NCBI GenBank assembly: GCA_021157685.1
Contig: JAGGWF010000041.1
Location: 1-34,973 of the forward strand
Direction of reading: 5' to 3'
DNA: 34,973 bases
Origin: Planctomycetota bacterium
Lineage (GTDB): Bacteria; Planctomycetota; Phycisphaerae; Sedimentisphaerales; Anaerohalosphaeraceae
Part shown: positions 1 to 8,254 of the stretch, piece after piece
How the letters are laid out: each line of letters opens with the position of its first letter
Position numbering within the stretch: position 1 is the stretch's first letter
Notes under the pieces: generated by a model
Told to the model about the DNA's origin: nothing
Database searches by the model: none
Seen by the model: only the letters and a program-made list of their open reading frames with translations
Position numbers and translations under genes: made by a program

Positions 1-103
1 AATCTGTAGCCAATGACTCATGATAAATGAATAAAGACGAATATTTCTTTGAACAAATAGTTAATATATAAACTATATATAGATAGACAGAAAGGAAACG
101 GCC

Positions 104-1051
104 ATGAAAACGAAAGTGAAATGGTACAAGTTGCGTTGGCGGGTGATTGGGTCTATTTTTCTGATGATCGTTTTTTCTGTCGGTTATGCGGGTTGTCGGT
201 TTTACAATGCTCTGCGCGTTCGATCGATGGGGGTCGGTCCGGCGGGGCCGACGGTTTCCGCAGCACCGTTTGAAAAGATATGGAATGAGCAGGAAATTGT
301 CTTTTGGGGCGTTGGTGACAGTATTACTCGCGGCTACGGGGGGCCGGGTGGATTGAATTATTTTGACCTGCTCGTGCAAAATGATAATGAGATGTACCCG
401 GACATGCGGGGCAGGGATTTGTCCGGGGTGTTTCCAAAGCTAAAAGCAAGAAATATTGCCGTTGATTATACGATCTCGCAGGAACACATCGACTGGCAGC
501 TTGTCAAAGTGCCGAAATACGATGACAGCGTTCATGGTGTTATCGTCCTGACTTCCGGTGGTAATGATCTGATCCACGATTACGGCCGAAGCGAGCCGCG
601 ACATGACGCGATGTACGGATGCAGCTACAAACAGGCACAGGAATGGTGTGAGATGTTAAAGGGCCGATTGGACACACTGCTGAATGGCCTGATGGAACGA
701 TTTCCCGGCGGTTGTGATATTTTCTTTGCCACTATCTTTGACCCGACCGACGGCGTGGGTGATCCGCAAACGGTGATGATGAACCGGTGGGGTGCTTGTG
801 TCAAAGTGCTGGCGCTGGCCAATGAAAAGATTGCCGAGTTGTGCGAACAATATCCCAATGTGCACTTAGTTGATATCCATTCGGAATTTCTGGGGCATGG
901 TATTCACTGCGATGAGTTCTGGCGCAAACATTACCACAAAGACGATCCGCACTTTTGGTATGCGCCGATACTGGAAGACCCAAACATCCGAGGACATGAT
1001 GCGATCCGCCGGTTGTATCTTAATGAAATGGTACGGGTTTATGCACAATGA
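104..1051 (+). CDS. SGNH/GDSL-family hydrolase, membrane-anchored or secreted
   Basis: Full ORF with SD (aaaggaaacg); N-terminal TM/signal segment; block-I motif GVGDSITRG and C-terminal D..H region. Confidence 0.75.
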   Translation: MKTKVKWYKLRWRVIGSIFLMIVFSVGYAGCRFYNALRVRSMGVGPAGPTVSAAPFEKIWNEQEIVFWGVGDSITRGYGGPGGLNYFDLLVQNDNEMYPDMRGRDLSGVFPKLKARNIAVDYTISQEHIDWQLVKVPKYDDSVHGVIVLTSGGNDLIHDYGRSEPRHDAMYGCSYKQAQEWCEMLKGRLDTLLNGLMERFPGGCDIFFATIFDPTDGVGDPQTVMMNRWGACVKVLALANEKIAELCEQYPNVHLVDIHSEFLGHGIHCDEFWRKHYHKDDPHFWYAPILEDPNIRGHDAIRRLYLNEMVRVYAQ

Positions 1052-1087
1052 CATCCTGATGATCGTATAGAATGAAAGGAGGTCGCC

Positions 1088-2602
1088 ATGAAGACGAACT
1101 TAAATCGATATCGTTTGGCGGGGGTTGCAGGGGGGTTGTTGTTGGCGGCGGGGCAGTTTTTGGGTTATCTGTCTGTTTTGCAGCTTATCGCATTACTACC
1201 GCTGATGGTGTTTGCTCTTCGGGATAAACGGCCGCGATGGGCGGCACTGGCGGGGTTGTATATGGGCATTGCCTATACGATTCCGCAGATGATCTATTTG
1301 CGAATGCCGATTCCGGTTACAGTGATCCTGCTGGTTTGGATGACGATACAGCTGATGCTGCTGTGCATGGCAATCGCATATTTTCTGCCTGTCCACACAA
1401 TCCTTGGGCCTTTAGCGGTCGGGGCCGTCTGGTATATTCTGGACTGGATCAACTACACCGCCGTACCTGTCTGGGGCATGGCCCAGACCTTCGCGCGAGG
1501 ATGGACAGCTTATCCGTTTGCGATTCAATTCATCTCTATTACCAGCATCAGCGGGGTATTGTTCGTTGTTGGTGTTTTGCAGGGGTTTGCGGCATATATC
1601 ATTGTACGACGGAGCAAGTTTTATCCCCTCTGGCTTGCAAACCCCTCTCTGCTTCAAACCCCTCCGGCCTTACAGCCACCTCCCCTTGGCAGGGGAGGAG
1701 CTATTTGCCCTTGTTGGCAGGGGGAGAGCTTGTGGGCCGGCGTTACCGGTGGGGCTATCCTGTTGATCCTTGCCGGGGTTAACGCGGCGATATGGTTTCA
1801 AAAGCCGGCTGATTCGATAAAAGTTGCGGCGGCGGGGTGGGTTTTTGATGACCGAAGCGAGGGGCTTAATCCGAACAAGACCGCCGGTTTTGAGGAATTG
1901 TTCGCCGCACCCGCAAGAGAAGCCGCCGCGGAAGGCGGGCGCATCTTCACCACTGGCGAGATGGGGTTTTATATTGCCGGCCATGAATGGGATGAACGGA
2001 TCGAGCAATTCGCACAAGTTGCACGAGAAAACGATCTCTGGCTGGTTGTCGGATATTTTAATATCAGCATCGACGAAAACCGTATCTTTTTTATGTCGCC
2101 GGAAGGTCGGGTTGTTCACGAATATACGAAGACACATCTGACGCCGTTTGAGCCGGGGCATAAAGGTAATGGGGATTTGAAAACAATTGAGGTGGACGGT
2201 CTGACCATCGGTGCGATGATCTGCCAGGACGATAATTTCAGTGAACGGACCCGTTATTATGGCAATTTCAAGGCCGACATTGTTCTGTGTCCGGCGCAAG
2301 ATTGGCGGACTGTTAAGAATGCTCATCTGCAAGCGGTTCGCGCCAGGGCCATCGAATGCAACTATCCAATCGTTCGGGGTGCGGCCTGCGGTATTACAGC
2401 GGCCATTTCCGCACGAGGCGAGGTGTTTTCGCAAGTCGATCACTACGCATCCGGTCCGGGATATATCATTGAGGATATTCCCGTCTATGGAAGCAGAACC
2501 TTTTTCAGCCGGTTTGGCCACTGGCCGTCGTTGGCTGTGGCGGGGGTTTGCATTGGGCTATTTTTACTCAGGCAGGATGCCGGTGTTGGGTGTACCCGCT
2601 GA
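1088..2602 (+). CDS. Apolipoprotein N-acyltransferase-like / carbon-nitrogen hydrolase domain membrane protein
   Basis: N-terminal multi-TM region then nitrilase-fold segment with candidate E (GEMGF), K (YTKTHLTPF) and C (MICQDD) residues; SD aaaggagg upstream. Confidence 0.7.
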   Translation: MKTNLNRYRLAGVAGGLLLAAGQFLGYLSVLQLIALLPLMVFALRDKRPRWAALAGLYMGIAYTIPQMIYLRMPIPVTVILLVWMTIQLMLLCMAIAYFLPVHTILGPLAVGAVWYILDWINYTAVPVWGMAQTFARGWTAYPFAIQFISITSISGVLFVVGVLQGFAAYIIVRRSKFYPLWLANPSLLQTPPALQPPPLGRGGAICPCWQGESLWAGVTGGAILLILAGVNAAIWFQKPADSIKVAAAGWVFDDRSEGLNPNKTAGFEELFAAPAREAAAEGGRIFTTGEMGFYIAGHEWDERIEQFAQVARENDLWLVVGYFNISIDENRIFFMSPEGRVVHEYTKTHLTPFEPGHKGNGDLKTIEVDGLTIGAMICQDDNFSERTRYYGNFKADIVLCPAQDWRTVKNAHLQAVRARAIECNYPIVRGAACGITAAISARGEVFSQVDHYASGPGYIIEDIPVYGSRTFFSRFGHWPSLAVAGVCIGLFLLRQDAGVGCTR

Positions 2603-2646
2603 GCCGCACCCGCTCCATTACTGTCGCGGCTCTGATGGCGCATAGA

Positions 2647-2682
2647 AAAACGCCGGTCGTTGGCATAACCGGCGTTTTGCAT
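2647..2682. terminator. Rho-independent terminator, possibly bidirectional
   Basis: aaaaaCGCCGGTcgttggcataACCGGCGtttt hairpin with A-tract 5' and T-tract 3', between convergent 1088..2602(+) and the small ORF 2714..2809(-). Confidence 0.8.
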
Positions 2683-2713
2683 AATGGTGTTCTATGTTTG
2701 TTTTGTGTTCGCT

Positions 2714-2809
2714 TTAGCACATCGCGAGATAGCTGGCGATGGCTAAAATCAGAATTCGCTTCTTGTTAGCGACAAACGGAACCCAGAACTTGTAATAGTA
2801 CTTTGTCAT
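2714..2809 (-). CDS. Putative 31-aa small protein MTKYYYKFWVPFVANKKRILILAIASYLAMC
   Basis: ATG (2807-2809) to TAA (2714-2716); SD ggag at 2817-2820; upstream sigma70-like promoter and downstream terminator; below the ORF-track length cutoff. Confidence 0.55.
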   Translation of the reverse strand: MTKYYYKFWVPFVANKKRILILAIASYLAMC

Positions 2810-2877
2810 CGGTTTTCTCCCAAAAGTGCGTTCTTCTAATCAACCCCCATGACCGAAGCCATTTTCATCATGCCAGC

Positions 2878-2906
2878 ATTATACAATATAGTTGCCGCCG
2901 CTGCAA
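2878..2906 (-). promoter_or_regulatory. Sigma70-like promoter for the small ORF
   Basis: Minus strand TTGCAG (2906-2901), 17-nt spacer, TATAAT (2883-2878). Confidence 0.55.
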
Positions 2907-3161
2907 GAAAAAACCGGCAGTGAAATTGTATCTCTTTTGTTTTCAGAGGGTTATGGCTGTCTGTTCCGTGTTTTTTTGTTCTAAAAACGCATAAAGCTAA
3001 GGATATTTCCTTGAAATTGAACACTCTGCGGCGGCCGGAGCCGGATTATTTTCGGATTCTACTGAACCACCAGCGTTAACGCTCGTAATAGGGGGTGAGT
3101 GCTATTTTGAAAAGAAATCATTTTTCCTCCTCCTTAAAGATAGTTACAATGCTTGATAAAC

Positions 3162-3198
3162 AGAGCGGCCTGGTGTCATCGCGGGTCGCTTTTGTTTT
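3162..3198 (+). terminator. Terminator-like hairpin
   Basis: agcggcc...ggtcgct stem (one G.U) followed by ttttgttttttt. Confidence 0.45.
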
Positions 3199-3324
3199 TT
3201 TAGGAAAATGATTTTTTTTATTATTTTTCGAACAAGGGATGATGAGTTTTCGTATTCAAGAACAGAGACAGTAAAATATTGCCCTCCTCCTCCTTCTAAT
3301 GCCAGGTATTCTAACCTGGAACCA

Positions 3325-3358
3325 AGCAGCGGGTTCCTCCTTCCCGCTGCTTTCTTTC
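3325..3358 (+). terminator. Terminator-like hairpin
   Basis: agcagcggg-ttcctcctt-cccgctgct followed by ttcttt; a smaller ccaggt/acctgg hairpin lies just upstream. Confidence 0.55.
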
Positions 3359-3410
3359 TGCGCTCATAACCGGCGCCGATGGAACTATTTTCAAAAAAAA
3401 CAGCAAACAC

Positions 3411-3439
3411 TTGATAACTCCATCAAGTGAGACTATGTT
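3411..3439 (+). promoter_or_regulatory. Promoter upstream of the sialidase-like gene, paralogous to the Rrf2 promoter
   Basis: TTGATA, 17 nt, TATGTT; ungapped alignment to 5049..5093 matches 32/45 by hand count. Confidence 0.55.
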
Positions 3440-3469
3440 GGTCTGGTATAGAAAGGAGGGGCTGGCAGG

Positions 3470-3568
3470 ATGTCGATGATGCGTTTTGCCCTGGGGCCTA
3501 AGGGTGGGTTTCGACGGTCGAAGAAACCCGAAAAATGTTACGAAAACAGAAGGATTTGTATATGTTAA
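3470..3568 (+). pseudogene. Rrf2-family remnant, possibly a translated leader ORF (MSMMRFALGPKGGFRRSKKPEKCYENRRICIC)
   Basis: LGPKGGFRRSKKPEK aligns to MGPKGGFQLSKNPEK of the Rrf2 gene at 5096..5527; AGGAGG upstream; stop overlaps the ATG at 3562. Confidence 0.6.
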
Positions 3569-4890
3569 AAGGTATTAGATTTTTAGCCACTCTGTTTTTA
3601 ATGAGCAGCTTATCTTCAATTCTGTTGGCTGATTCGTCTAAAGAGTGGTCAGTCCGGCCTTTGGCGGATAATTATTATGAGTTGTATCACTCGCCTGATG
3701 CAAATAATATTTATATATATACCCCCAGCCTGTGTTTATGTCCAAACGGCAGGATAATAGCAACCTTTGGACTTGGGGGGCCAAAATCCGACAGCATTAA
3801 ACCCATTAAAGGAAAGGGCAAGGGCTTTGTGTATGCCTCGGACGATCATGGCAAGAGCTGGGGATTTAAAACAAATTTTCCTATCGTACATGCAAGGGCT
3901 TTTGTTGCAGGAAAAAGTTTATATGTATTAGGTCACGCTGGGAATCTCAGAATTATATGTTCGGATGACTGGGGAGAGACATGGTCGGAGCCGGTCGATT
4001 TGACCAACGGCCAGATTTGGCATGGGACAGCGACAAATGTCTGGTATAAGGGCGATTTTGTTTATCTGGTTCTTGAAAAGAAAGAACCGAGAAATATGCA
4101 TATCTGGGCCGTAAGTCAACTTGCCCCTATACTCTTAAGAGGAAATATTCATAAGGATCTGACAAAACGGGAGAATTGGACATTGGCCTCTGAGTTCACA
4201 TTTTATAAAAATGTCAAAGATACGGAATTGGATTGGTTTGGCGTTCCGTTTTATGACGGCTTTTTCCCGAACAGAAAAAAGCTGGCTCCGAAGAGGTACT
4301 TTTATCCAGCCGGTTGGCTTGAGGCAAATGTGGTTCAAATCAGCGATCCTAAGCATTATTGGTATGACCCGAATGGCCATACTTTTCACATTTTTATGAG
4401 GTCGAATACCGGAAAAACAAATTTGGCATGTATGGTAAAGGCGGTTGAGCAGCCAGATGGCTCGATTAAAACCATGTTTGAAACAGCGCCTTCCGGAAAG
4501 AAAATGGTATATATACCATTCCCCGGCGGGCACATGAGATTTCATGTTCTATATGATGAGCAGACCGAATTATATTGGCTGCTGGGAACTCAATCAACCG
4601 ATAGTATGACCCGAGCGGAGTTATTGCCCAAAGACAGATTTGCAACGCCTGATAACGAGAGACGCAGACTGCAACTGCACTTTTCAAAGAATATGGTTGA
4701 CTGGTGTTTTGCCGGAATTGTTTCAATCGGGCCGGTTGAAAAGGCGAGTCGGCATTATGCATGCATGATCATCGACGGAGAAGATCTGCATGTTCTGAGC
4801 CGGTCAGGCGATCATGAGGCCAAGGATGCGCATGATGGCAATATTGTAACTTTTCACACGGTAAAAGATTTTAGAAGGTTGGTCTATTAA
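3562..4890 (+). CDS. Sialidase/neuraminidase-like BNR-repeat secreted protein
   Basis: Asp-box motifs SDDHGKSW and SDDWGETW; signal peptide MLKGIRFLATLFLMSSLSSILLA. ORF track starts at 3535; the ATG at 3562 gives a better signal peptide and SD. Confidence 0.65.
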   Translation: MLKGIRFLATLFLMSSLSSILLADSSKEWSVRPLADNYYELYHSPDANNIYIYTPSLCLCPNGRIIATFGLGGPKSDSIKPIKGKGKGFVYASDDHGKSWGFKTNFPIVHARAFVAGKSLYVLGHAGNLRIICSDDWGETWSEPVDLTNGQIWHGTATNVWYKGDFVYLVLEKKEPRNMHIWAVSQLAPILLRGNIHKDLTKRENWTLASEFTFYKNVKDTELDWFGVPFYDGFFPNRKKLAPKRYFYPAGWLEANVVQISDPKHYWYDPNGHTFHIFMRSNTGKTNLACMVKAVEQPDGSIKTMFETAPSGKKMVYIPFPGGHMRFHVLYDEQTELYWLLGTQSTDSMTRAELLPKDRFATPDNERRRLQLHFSKNMVDWCFAGIVSIGPVEKASRHYACMIIDGEDLHVLSRSGDHEAKDAHDGNIVTFHTVKDFRRLVY

Positions 4891-5048
4891 GACTCATATT
4901 AATGAGGTCAGGATGTGTATATCATGTTTGCAATGGGTCAGTAAACGCGCGTGCGAGATCGGCCCGGCCCGTGCATTTGGGGTTCATAAAACGGATACCA
5001 TTGTCCGGTACTTTTGAAATTATTTTCAAAAAAATTCGGATGAATGCT

Positions 5049-5077
5049 TGACAGTTCCAGTAAATAGGACTATATTC
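5049..5077 (+). promoter_or_regulatory. Promoter of the Rrf2-cupin unit
   Basis: TTGACA, 17-nt spacer, TATATT. Confidence 0.6.
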
Positions 5078-5095
5078 ATCTGACATAGAAAGAAG

Positions 5096-5527
5096 TTGTT
5101 AACGGGATATGCAGTTATGGATTTAATTCGTCGGGATACTGATTATGCTTTTCGCTTTGCGGCTCAACTGGCTGGAGCGTACGGCGAGGGTTGTCTTCTT
5201 TCGGCTCGTGTGCTGGCCAAAGACAACGGGGTGTCCTATGCGCTAGCCTGCAAAATCCTGCAGAAACTGGCTGGTGCAGGCATTGTCAAGAGTACGATGG
5301 GGCCCAAGGGCGGGTTTCAGCTGTCGAAAAATCCCGAAAAAATAGAGTTTAAGCAGGTTGTCGAAGCGGTTCAGGGGCCGATCAGCGTGAATAAATGCCT
5401 GGTGGGTGACTATCTGTGTCCGCTCAAGGGCAAGTGTCCGGTTCATCCGAAGATGGCCGTTCTGCAATCGCAGATCAATGGCTATCTAAAGAAGTTGACA
5501 TTACAGGAATTTATTAGCGGAGAGTAG
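5096..5527 (+). CDS. Rrf2-family transcriptional regulator (probable Fe-S sensor)
   Basis: Rrf2 winged-helix sequence incl. GPKGGF wing and C-X6-C-X5-C (CLVGDYLCPLKGKC). Start may be ATG 5117. Confidence 0.88.
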   Translation: MLTGYAVMDLIRRDTDYAFRFAAQLAGAYGEGCLLSARVLAKDNGVSYALACKILQKLAGAGIVKSTMGPKGGFQLSKNPEKIEFKQVVEAVQGPISVNKCLVGDYLCPLKGKCPVHPKMAVLQSQINGYLKKLTLQEFISGE

Positions 5528-5532
5528 AAAAA

Positions 5533-5898
5533 ATGGATAAAATTGAGAAACAGACAGACTGCCTTGAGGCCTGTTATGGAAAAGCAGCCGTTCTTGAACA
5601 ATTGATCGCCTATGCCGATGATTCCATTGTCAGTAAGACCCTTTTGGATAAACCCATTGGTACGATTACCCTGTTCGCCTTTGATAAGGGGCAACGACTC
5701 AGTGAGCATACCGCGCCGTTTGATGCCGTGGTGCAGGCCGTTGATGGGCAGGGGGTGGTTACGATTGACGGGGCCGACCATACGGTGGACACCGGACAGA
5801 TTGTTATCATGCCGGCCAATATTCCGCATGCGGTGCGGGCGGAGAAAAAATTCAAAATGTTGTTAACGATGATTCGCGTTAAAAAAACAAAGTCGTGA
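5533..5898 (+). CDS. Cupin-domain protein
   Basis: Small beta-barrel sequence LSEHTAPFDAVVQAVDGQGVVTIDG...MPANIPHAV. Confidence 0.8.
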   Translation: MDKIEKQTDCLEACYGKAAVLEQLIAYADDSIVSKTLLDKPIGTITLFAFDKGQRLSEHTAPFDAVVQAVDGQGVVTIDGADHTVDTGQIVIMPANIPHAVRAEKKFKMLLTMIRVKKTKS

Positions 5899-5913
5899 TT
5901 GTTTACGGCAAGA

Positions 5914-6456
5914 GGAACCACGAATGAACACCAATAAACTTGGGGCGGTCGAGTGAGCAACCAATAAAAAGAGAACCACGAAAAAAAGAAAAGATGGTAA
6001 CCGCAGATTTCGCAGATTTTCGCAGATTAAAAAGAAAAAAAGAACCACGAAAGGCACGAAAAACAAAAAAAATTAACCTAAGAGAAGCAAAAGTTGATCG
6101 CCTGCTTTTCTCAACATAACCATTTGTTAAATAAAGAATTACAGCGTTTCAATAAAAAAAACGACGCATAAAAAACAAGGAAATACAAGATTGTATTACG
6201 AATAAAAAAGGTGAAGAAAGAAACCACGGGACTCACTGAATGACACGGAAAAAAGTATAACGCGAAAGACGCAAAAGAGGCAAATGGCGCAAGTGTTAAA
6301 AGAATATAAAATAGCGACTTTTGCGACTCTTGCGTCGCTTGCGTTAAAAAATAGGAAATTAAAAAAATGTTTGTTAAAGAGTATAAATCACGAATGGCCA
6401 TGAATGTGCAGCACACGCGGTATTAGTGTGTATTTGTGTCTATTCGTGGTTCTCTT
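5914..6456. repeat. Mosaic of short intergenic repeats (CACGAA, CGCAGATT and GACGCAA families)
   Basis: Inverted terminal-like arms gaaccacgaatgaacaccaataaa (5914) / gaaccacgaatagacacaaataca (rc, ~6452); three CGCAGATT copies at 6003-6028; inverted pair of (A)CGC(A)AA arrays at ~6256-6295 and ~6315-6350. Confidence 0.65.
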
Positions 6457-6501
6457 TGGTATAAATGGCTACACGAAATTTTAATTGGAAAGGATAAACA
6501 G

Positions 6502-8154
6502 ATGTTTTGCTATCAATGTGAACAAACGATCGGGGGCAAAGGATGCTCAAAGAATGTCGGCGTGTGTGGTAAGACGGCCGAAACCGCGGACCTGCAGGAC
6601 CTTCTGATCTATGCGTCGCAGGGTATTTCCATGTATGCGCATCGGGCGGGACAACTCGGTCTGACGGACCGGGCGGCCGATCAGTTTGTCGTCGAGGCGT
6701 TGTTTACCACGGTGACCAATGTGAACTTCGATCCAGTTCGTCTGGAGGCGCTGATTGCCAAGGCAGGTCAGGTTCTCGATCAGGCCAAGGCGATGTACAG
6801 TGAGGCCTGCCAAAAGAACGGTACGGAACCGGAGCATCTGGTCGGTCCGGCTCAGTGGCAGGTTCCCGGCAGCCGGGATGAAATGCTGACTCAGGCCGCT
6901 TCGCACAGTATCGCTAACCGGCTCCAAGCGTATGGTGCGGATATTGCGGGACTGCAGGAATTGATTGTGTACGGTCTGAAGGGGACGGCGGCCTATGTGG
7001 ATCACGCAAAGATTTTGGGTATCGAAGATGACGGCGTGTATGCGTTCTTCCATGAGGCGATGGACTTTTTGACCGGGCCGCTGGCTACCGATGTCGATGC
7101 ACTGGTCGCGATGTCGCTGAAGGTTGGCGAAGTCAACTTGAAAGCCATGGGCTTGCTTGATGAGGCCAACACTGGCGTCTACGGCCATCCTGAGCCGACC
7201 GTGGTGCGTGTTACGCCGGTTAAGGGAAAAGCGATTCTCGTGTCCGGCCATGACCTAAAAGACCTGGATTTACTTTTGAAGCAGACCGAAGGCAAGGGTA
7301 TCAATATCTATACGCATGGCGAGATGCTGCCGTGTCTGGCCTACCCGGAATTGAAAAAGTATAAACATCTTGTGGGTAACTATGGCGGCGCCTGGCAGGA
7401 TCAGAAAAAAGAGTTCGACGCGTTTCCCGGTTCGATCCTGATGACGACCAACTGCATTCAGAAGCCGCAGGAGACCTATAAGGGCCGCATCTTTACGACC
7501 GGGCTGGTCGCGTGGCCGGGCGTGGTGCATATCGGTCCCGATAAGGACTTTACTTCGGTGATTGACGCGGCTCTGGCGGCGGATGGATTTACCGAAGATG
7601 CCGAAGAGAAGACGATTACTATTGGCTTTGGACATAATGCGGTAATGAATGTGGCGCCTGCGGTAATCGATGCGGTTAAGGCAGGCCAGATCAAACACTT
7701 CTTTCTGATCGGTGGTTGTGACGGTGCCAAGCCGGGCCGTAACTACTTTACCGATCTGGCCCAGCAGGTTCCGGATGATTGTGTCATTCTGACGCTGGCG
7801 TGCGGTAAGTATCGCTTTAACAAATTGCCGTTTGGTGATATCGGTGGGATTCCGCGGTTACTGGACATCGGCCAGTGTAATGATGCGTATTCGGCGATCC
7901 AGATTGCGGTTGCTCTGGCCGATGCGTTCGAGTGCGGTGTCAACGACCTGCCGCTGTCGATGGTGCTGAGCTGGTACGAGCAAAAGGCCGTTTGTATTCT
8001 GCTGACGCTGCTGCATCTGGGGATCCAGAATATCAAGCTGGGGCCGACACTGCCGGCGTTCATCGGGCCGAATGTGCTGAATGTTCTGGTCGAAAAGTTC
8101 AATATCGCTCTGATTACCACGCCCGAAAAGGACCTGGCGGAGATGCTCGCTTAA
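6502..8154 (+). CDS. hcp: Hydroxylamine reductase / hybrid cluster protein
   Basis: MFCYQCEQTIGGKGC N-terminal Cys motif and full-length Hcp-like sequence; SD ggaaagg upstream of ATG 6502 (ORF track start 6436 is too early). Confidence 0.92.
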   Translation: MFCYQCEQTIGGKGCSKNVGVCGKTAETADLQDLLIYASQGISMYAHRAGQLGLTDRAADQFVVEALFTTVTNVNFDPVRLEALIAKAGQVLDQAKAMYSEACQKNGTEPEHLVGPAQWQVPGSRDEMLTQAASHSIANRLQAYGADIAGLQELIVYGLKGTAAYVDHAKILGIEDDGVYAFFHEAMDFLTGPLATDVDALVAMSLKVGEVNLKAMGLLDEANTGVYGHPEPTVVRVTPVKGKAILVSGHDLKDLDLLLKQTEGKGINIYTHGEMLPCLAYPELKKYKHLVGNYGGAWQDQKKEFDAFPGSILMTTNCIQKPQETYKGRIFTTGLVAWPGVVHIGPDKDFTSVIDAALAADGFTEDAEEKTITIGFGHNAVMNVAPAVIDAVKAGQIKHFFLIGGCDGAKPGRNYFTDLAQQVPDDCVILTLACGKYRFNKLPFGDIGGIPRLLDIGQCNDAYSAIQIAVALADAFECGVNDLPLSMVLSWYEQKAVCILLTLLHLGIQNIKLGPTLPAFIGPNVLNVLVEKFNIALITTPEKDLAEMLA

Positions 8155-8168
8155 AAGAATAAAAATAA

Positions 8169-8238
8169 GCCACAGAGGACACAGAGGTTAAAGAGTATAA
8201 TTATTTTTTATCTCGGTGTTCTCTGTGAACTCTGTGGC
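8169..8238. repeat. Inverted repeat of the CACAGAGG family between hcp and the ferredoxin gene
   Basis: gccacagaggacacagagg (8169) versus reverse complement of ctctgtgaactctgtggc (8221-8238). Confidence 0.65.
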
Positions 8239-8254
8239 AAATAATGGGGCCATT

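Noticed and set aside
1670-2521. 283-aa minus-strand ORF
   Set aside because: Antisense to the Lnt-like gene; Arg/Pro/Asn-rich shadow translation without motifs
3144-3410. 88-aa minus-strand ORF
   Set aside because: Low-complexity Lys/Ile and Gly-rich translation crossing two terminator-like hairpins; no SD or motif support
5999-6028. CRISPR-like tandem repeat (CGCAGATT x3)
   Set aside because: Units are 8 nt with 1-2 nt spacing, no spacers, no cas genes
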